Of a DNA stretch of 64,000 nt, positions 59,717 through 64,000 are shown piece by piece. Made by a program: the position numbers and the translations under genes. The stretch covers positions 310,001 through 374,000 of the forward strand of contig CAVWGP010000001.1 of assembly GCA_963754645.1 (NCBI GenBank). The letters run 5' to 3'. Position 1 is the stretch's first letter, and each line of letters opens with the position of its first letter. The notes beneath the pieces are model-generated. The model saw only the letters and a program-made list of their open reading frames with translations. It was not told the origin of the DNA and did no database searches. This stretch comes from CAVWGP01 sp963754645. GTDB lineage: Bacteria; Pseudomonadota; Alphaproteobacteria; Bin65.

Positions 59717-60469
59717 ATGGACAGCAACGATCTCGCCGGCCGGCATATCCTCATCACCGGCGCCGCCTCGGGCATCGGGCGCGCCTGCGCCGCGCTGTTC
59801 CAGGCGAAAGGCGCGAGGGTGGCGCTGCTCGATCGCGACGAAGCGGTCATGGCCGCGGCGCGCGCCATCCCGGGCGCGCACGGCGCCGTCGCCGATGTCG
59901 CCGATTCGGGCGCGGTCGACCGCGCCGTCGCCGACGCGGCGCGCGAGATGGGCGGCATCGACGGCGTCGTCAACGGCGCCGGCTGCGATCTGACCGCGGC
60001 CATCGGCGACATGAGCGACGCCGATTGGCAGCGCATCATCGGCATCAATCTCAACGGGCCGTTCCATGTCTGCCGCGCCGCCGAGCCCTGGTTGCGCAAG
60101 GCCGAGGCGGCGACGATCGTCAACATCGCCTCGGGCGCGGCGCTGGCGCCGATCCGCCACCGCACCGCCTATTGCGCGGCCAAGGCCGGGCTCGTCATGT
60201 TCAGCAAGACGCTCGCCATCGAGCTGGCGCCCTCGATCCGCGTCAACGCGGTGTGCCCCGGCATCGTCGATACGCCGATGTTCCGCGGCTCCTACATGAA
60301 CGCGCCGGACCGCGAGGCGGAGCTGAAACGCATTCTCGACCGCTACCTCATCCGCCACGTCGCCACGCCGGGCGAAATGGCCGGCGCGGTTCTGTTTCTC
60401 ACCAGCCGGGCTTCGTCGTACATCACGGGCACGGCGCTCGCCGCCGATGCCGGGAGGACCTTCCATTGA
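59717..60469 (+). CDS. SDR-family oxidoreductase
   Basis: The 250-residue classical SDR has ILITGAASGIGRACAALF (about 11-28), the NGAG segment, an active-site serine in NIASGAALAP and the YCAAK catalytic pair (near 152-156). The C-terminal region is YITGTALAADAGRTF. It starts 4 bases after the deacetylase-like gene and overlaps the next SDR gene by 4 bases. Substrate unknown. Confidence 0.92.
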   Translation: MDSNDLAGRHILITGAASGIGRACAALFQAKGARVALLDRDEAVMAAARAIPGAHGAVADVADSGAVDRAVADAAREMGGIDGVVNGAGCDLTAAIGDMSDADWQRIIGINLNGPFHVCRAAEPWLRKAEAATIVNIASGAALAPIRHRTAYCAAKAGLVMFSKTLAIELAPSIRVNAVCPGIVDTPMFRGSYMNAPDREAELKRILDRYLIRHVATPGEMAGAVLFLTSRASSYITGTALAADAGRTFH

Positions 60470-61224
60470 GCGCGCCCAGTCCCGCAACGCGTCTCGCGAT
60501 CGTCACCGGCGCCGCCAACGGCATCGGCCGCGCCACGGCGCTGCGCCTCGCCGAGGACGGCTGCGATCTGGTCATTATCGATATCGAAGACGCGCCGTTG
60601 CGCGAGGTCGCGGCGGCGATCGCCAAGAAAGGCCGGCGCTGCATCGACAAGATCGTCGATTGCCGCGACGAAGCGGCGATCGCGCGCGCCTTCGCCGAAA
60701 TCGAAAGCGCCGGCCCGGTCGATATCCTGGTCAACAATGTCGGGCAAAGCGCGCGCGAGCGCGGCTCGGAATTCTGGCAATCGAAGCCCGAGGTCTGGCG
60801 CTTCGTGCTCGAAATCTCGCTGCTCTCGGCGATGCATTGCGCGCGTCACGTGGTGCCCGGCATGCGCGAGCGCAAGCGCGGCCGGATCGTCAACATGTCG
60901 TCGGATTCGGCGCTCGTCGGCGATGTCGGCCTGGTCGATTACGCCAGCGCCAAGTCCGGCCTGCTCGGCTTCACGCGCTCGCTGGCGCGCGAGCTGGCGC
61001 CGTTTCAGGTCACCGTCAACGCCATCTGCCCGGGCGCGATCCGCACCAGGGCACATAACCGGCTGCCGCGCGCGACCATCGACCGCGTGCGTAACGGCGT
61101 GCCGATGGGCTACGTCGCCGAGCCCGAGGATGTGGCGCACGCGGTTTCCTTCCTCGCCAGCGAAGGCGCGCGCTACGTGACCGGCCACACGCTGCTGGTC
61201 GATGGCGGGCGCTGGATGCTCTAG
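60466..61224 (+). CDS. SDR-family oxidoreductase
   Basis: The 252-residue SDR starts at TTG 60466, overlapping the preceding stop (TTGA), with GGGAGGA in place before it. It shows AIVTGAANGIGRATALRLAE, NNVGQS, an NMSSDSALVGDVGLVDYASAK active-site region and the ending YVTGHTLLVDGGRWM. It shares the same fold as the preceding gene but is not a close copy, so the two probably catalyse successive or opposite steps. The amidase gene starts 3 bases later. Confidence 0.9.
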   Translation: MSAPSPATRLAIVTGAANGIGRATALRLAEDGCDLVIIDIEDAPLREVAAAIAKKGRRCIDKIVDCRDEAAIARAFAEIESAGPVDILVNNVGQSARERGSEFWQSKPEVWRFVLEISLLSAMHCARHVVPGMRERKRGRIVNMSSDSALVGDVGLVDYASAKSGLLGFTRSLARELAPFQVTVNAICPGAIRTRAHNRLPRATIDRVRNGVPMGYVAEPEDVAHAVSFLASEGARYVTGHTLLVDGGRWML

Positions 61225-61227
61225 GCC

Positions 61228-62649
61228 GTGACCGCCTCGCTCACCGAGCTGACCGCGTCGGACGCGTCCGATCTCATCGGCGCCGGCAAGATTTCGCCGG
61301 TCGAACTGACGCGCGCCGTTCTCGATCGTATCGAGCGATTGCAGCCGGCGCTCAACGCCTTCATCACGGTCTGCGGCGAACGCGCGCTCGCCGAAGCGCG
61401 CGCTGCCGAGGCCGCGATCCGGCGCGGCGAAAGGCGCGGGCCGCTGCACGGCCTGCCGTTCTCGGTCAAGGATCTGGTCGATACCGAAGGCGTGCGCACG
61501 ACCTTCGGCTCGCTCGTGCACAAGGACAACGTGCCCACGGACGACGCCGTCGCCGTCGCGCGCCTGCGCGCCAAGGGCGCGATCCTCATCGGCAAAACCA
61601 CGACGCCCGAATTCGGCCACAAGCCGTTCACCGAGGACCCAATGTTCGGCCGCACGCGCAATGCCTGGAGCGCGGCCCACACGTCGGGCGGATCGAGCGG
61701 CGGCGCCGCGGTGGCGGTCGCGGCCGGGCTGGCGCCGCTCGCGATCGCGACGGACGGCGGCGGCTCGACGCGCATTCCCGCCGCGTGCAACGGCGTCGTC
61801 GGCTTCAAGCAGAGCATCGGCATCGTGCCGCACAGCCAGGCGCCCGACGCCTTCGGCAATTATTCCTATGTGACGCCGATGACGCGCACGGTGCGCGACA
61901 CGGCGCTCATGCTCGACGCCATGGCGGGGCCGCATCCGAGCGATCCGTGGTCGGTGCCGGTGGCGGCGGATTTTCTCGCCGCGGCAACGCCCTTGGCGAG
62001 CCTCAAGGGCGTGCGCATCGGAGTCCGCGCGCTGCTGGGCAATACGCGCCTTGCCGGCGATGTCGCGGCTGCGTTCGCGCGCGCGCTCAAGGCCCTGGCG
62101 GCGCACGGCGCCGCGGTCGAGGAGATCGCCGAACCGTTCGAGAGCACCGAGCCGATCTGGCGCGTCATCAATCATTCGACGTGGCGCGCGCGCTTCCAGC
62201 CGCTGCTGGCGAAACACCGCGCGATCATGAGCCCGACCCTGGCGCGCCAGGTGGACGAGGCCGCCGCCTTCAGCGCCGAGGAATTCCAGACCGCGGCGAT
62301 GGCGCGCACCGTCCTATTCCGCAAGATTCAAGCCTGGTTCGAGCGCTTCGATCTCGTCGCGACGCCGACCTTGTCGCGCACGGCACTGGCGATCGACCAC
62401 GATCTGTTCGCGCCCATCGAGATCGACGGCATCGCCGCCGATACGGTCCGCCGATCCTGGTATCCCTACACGCTGCCGTTCAATCTCACCGGCCATCCCG
62501 CCGTCTCGCTGCCGATCGGCGCGGACGCGGCGGGCTTGCCGATCGGCCTGCAACTCATCGGCAAGCTGCGCGGCGATCGCGAGCTTGTCGCCCACGCCGC
62601 GACGCTTGAGGCCATGGTCTCGCCCCGTCCGGCGCTTCCAGCGCTTTGA
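61228..62649 (+). CDS. amidase signature family protein
   Basis: The 473-residue enzyme starts at GTG 61228 and has the Ser-cisSer-Lys triad. The lysine is in GLPFSVKDLVDT (near 80), the cis-serine in HTSGGSSGGAAVAVA (near 155) and the nucleophile serine in ATDGGGSTRIPAACNG (near 179). It cleaves a C-N bond in a small amide; relatives include aryl-amidases and allophanate and glutamyl-amide hydrolases. It is the last intact gene of the 55061-62649 operon, after two SDRs. A frameshifted MFS gene follows by one base. Confidence 0.93.
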   Translation: MTASLTELTASDASDLIGAGKISPVELTRAVLDRIERLQPALNAFITVCGERALAEARAAEAAIRRGERRGPLHGLPFSVKDLVDTEGVRTTFGSLVHKDNVPTDDAVAVARLRAKGAILIGKTTTPEFGHKPFTEDPMFGRTRNAWSAAHTSGGSSGGAAVAVAAGLAPLAIATDGGGSTRIPAACNGVVGFKQSIGIVPHSQAPDAFGNYSYVTPMTRTVRDTALMLDAMAGPHPSDPWSVPVAADFLAAATPLASLKGVRIGVRALLGNTRLAGDVAAAFARALKALAAHGAAVEEIAEPFESTEPIWRVINHSTWRARFQPLLAKHRAIMSPTLARQVDEAAAFSAEEFQTAAMARTVLFRKIQAWFERFDLVATPTLSRTALAIDHDLFAPIEIDGIAADTVRRSWYPYTLPFNLTGHPAVSLPIGADAAGLPIGLQLIGKLRGDRELVAHAATLEAMVSPRPALPAL

Positions 62650-62650
62650 C

Positions 62651-63861
62651 ATGAACGAACCGGCGCCGCAGAAGTTTTTCGGCCAGCCTCAAACTGCTGG
62701 CGCCGATTCTCACCGGCGCGACCTTCAACGGGTTTGCTTCGCCCGCGCTGTCGACCATCATGGCGGTGCAGATCGCGGCCAGCGGCGCGCCGGCCAAGGC
62801 CGTGGGCATCGTCGTCGGCGAGTCAATTTGTCGGCGTCATCGTCGGCTGCTACGCGCTGCCGCGCCTGATCCTGGCGCTCGGCCCGGTGCGCGCCTTTGC
62901 GCTGTTCATGGGGCTTTCGGCCGCCGTCACGCTCGCCATCGCCTTCGTGCCGTCGCTGCCGGCCTGGATCGCATTGCGGTTCGGCAGCGGGCTCTGCATG
63001 GCGGCGATATTCATGGTCATCGAAAGCTGGATCAACCAGCAGATCGCGCCGAGCCATCGCAGCCGCATCATCGCCGTCTACGTGGTCTTGGCGGTGAGCG
63101 CCGGCTCGTTGGCACCGCTGGCGCTCAATATCGTCGATCCGCTCGGCCGCGGTCTCTATTTCATCATCGCCGTCGTCTTCGCGCTCGCGCCGCTGGCGAT
63201 GGTTCTGCAATCGCCGCGGGCGCCGGTCTTCGAGCACAAGAGCGCGATCCGCCTCGCCTCGGTGTTCGTCATTTCCCCGGGCGGCGTCATCGCCTGCTTC
63301 GCGCACGGCCTGATCAACGCGGCCATATCGCAAGGCATCGCGGTCTATTTCGAGCGCGCCGGCTTCGGCCACGTCATGCTGTCGATCTTCCTCAGCGCGG
63401 CGACCTTGGTCGGCGTCGCCCTGCAAATGCCGATCGGCATGGCGGCCGATCGCCTGGGGCGGCGCTATGTGCTGCTCGTCTTGTCGGCATTGCTGTTCCT
63501 CGCCGCCCTGCCCCTCGCCATCACCGCGGCGCCGTCGCTCAGCTTCGTCCTCGTCGCCGGCGTCGCGCTCGCGGCGCTGGCGCAGCCGCTTTACAGCCTG
63601 GGCACCGCGCTGACCAATGCCCGCCTCGCCGGGCGCGATTTCGTCAGCGTCGCCGGCGGTTTGCTGCTGGCTTGGGCGCTCGGCTCGGCCGCCGGGCCGC
63701 TGATCGCCACGGCACTGATGGACGAATTCGGCCGATCGGCGCTGTTCATCTACATCGCCGTCACCGCCTTCCTGCTGCTCGCCGCCATCCTGCAGCGCAT
63801 CCTGGCGCGCGAACCGCCCGACCCAGTCCCGGCACCGCCGACGCCGCCGACGCGCTCGTGA
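62651..63861 (+). pseudogene. MFS transporter with two +1 frameshifts near its start
   Basis: Reading from ATG 62651, MNEPAPQKFFG runs into a frameshift at about 62684. The next frame gives SLKLLAPILTGATFNGFASP, which is the first MFS helix. At 62820 a second extra base shifts the frame again, and SQFVGVIVGCYALPRLILAL continues open to the stop at 63861 with 11 more helices. Removing one base at each place restores a normal MFS protein of about 402 residues (YcaD/CynX-like; MQMPIGMAADRLGRRY is the typical inter-helix loop). Either a decaying gene or sequencing error; the rest of the frame is intact. Confidence 0.85.
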
Positions 63862-63865
63862 TGCG

Positions 63866-64000
63866 CTACCGCCAATCCGCCTGCGCATCCGGCAATGTGC
63901 AGGCGCGATAGACGATGGCGGCAACCAGCAGCGCCGCCATGCGCAGTTCCGCCGGCGCGGCCTTGTCGATCGTGTCGGCGGCGGTGAGCACGTAGCGCAA
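63866..64000 (-). CDS. C-terminal end of an unidentified protein, 5' part outside the window, possibly an M28-like peptidase
   Basis: The minus-strand frame is open from the right edge to TAG at 63866-63868 and encodes 44 residues, LRYVLTAADTIDKAAPAELR then MAALLVAAIVYRACTLPDAQ. The DTIDKAAPAELR segment recalls the DTLDKIDPE region near the C-terminus of M28 peptidases, but the fragment is too short for a firm assignment. Convergent with the MFS gene, 4 bases apart. Confidence 0.5.
   Translation of the reverse strand: MRYVLTAADTIDKAAPAELRMAALLVAAIVYRACTLPDAQADWR

Overview
The window is a GC-rich (by eye about two thirds G+C), densely coded chromosomal segment from a heterotrophic alphaproteobacterium, probably of the Rhizobiales or Rhodospirillales type. 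This rests on gene style rather than on a marker gene: many TRAP and ABC importers, LysR control, dimethylglycine/sarcosine dehydrogenase paralogues, Tat- and Sec-exported binding proteins, hydantoinase genes and a PhnW-PhnY-PhnA phosphonate pathway. No rRNA or tRNA gene, CRISPR array, integrase or transposase was seen.

Layout. 1-9225: amine and one-carbon catabolism. A partial FAD/GcvT dehydrogenase is followed by a glutamine-synthetase-like ligase, an aldehyde dehydrogenase and an iron-type alcohol dehydrogenase. Then come a fragment of an ABC binding protein, a HigBA toxin-antitoxin pair with an easily read promoter and operator, and a second, frameshifted FAD/GcvT dehydrogenase. 9228-21365: a phosphorus block with a Na/Pi cotransporter (possible Pho box upstream), a LysR regulator, and the divergent phnW-phnA-phnY operon for 2-aminoethylphosphonate. 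The operon runs into an ABC ATPase and double permease without a binding protein, then a PbfA-like lyase; a convergent amine-oxidase-like flavoprotein closes the block. 21496-27064: an SDR, a REP-like hairpin, a hydantoinase pair (hyuA, hyuB) and a small-molecule kinase. 27072-30714: a ykoFEDC thiamine/HMP ECF transporter operon behind a clear TPP riboswitch.

30778-38813: an M24 peptidase and TRAP transporter 1 (minus strand), an EamA exporter, and TRAP transporter 2 (plus strand). 38911-43735: a flavoprotein, a cupin, a second M24 peptidase, two tandem TIGR04076-type proteins and a cysteine-less carboxymuconolactone-decarboxylase-fold protein. 44089-45076: a frameshifted ABC binding protein. 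45490-51781: a BNR beta-propeller translationally coupled to a MoaD/ThiS-like protein, a second cysteine-less CMD-like protein, a GMC oxidoreductase, an epimerase, an SDR and a creatininase-family hydrolase. 51782-52548 is a gene-free stretch of repeats. 52549-53388: an orphan Rap1a-like protein and a GNAT acetyltransferase. 53543-63861: a class III aminotransferase facing a polyamine-type ABC importer operon that continues into a polysaccharide-deacetylase-like enzyme, two SDRs, an amidase and a frameshifted MFS gene. The C-terminal end of one more gene enters from the right edge.

The window reads as a series of scavenging modules for nitrogen- and phosphorus-containing organic molecules, each with its own importer. 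The points most worth following are the phosphonate block with its Na/Pi carrier and missing binding protein, the HigBA promoter with operator and apparently leaderless start, the BNR-MoaD gene pair, the cysteine-less CMD paralogues, a dispersed inverted-repeat family, and four single-base disruptions that all have the same sign.
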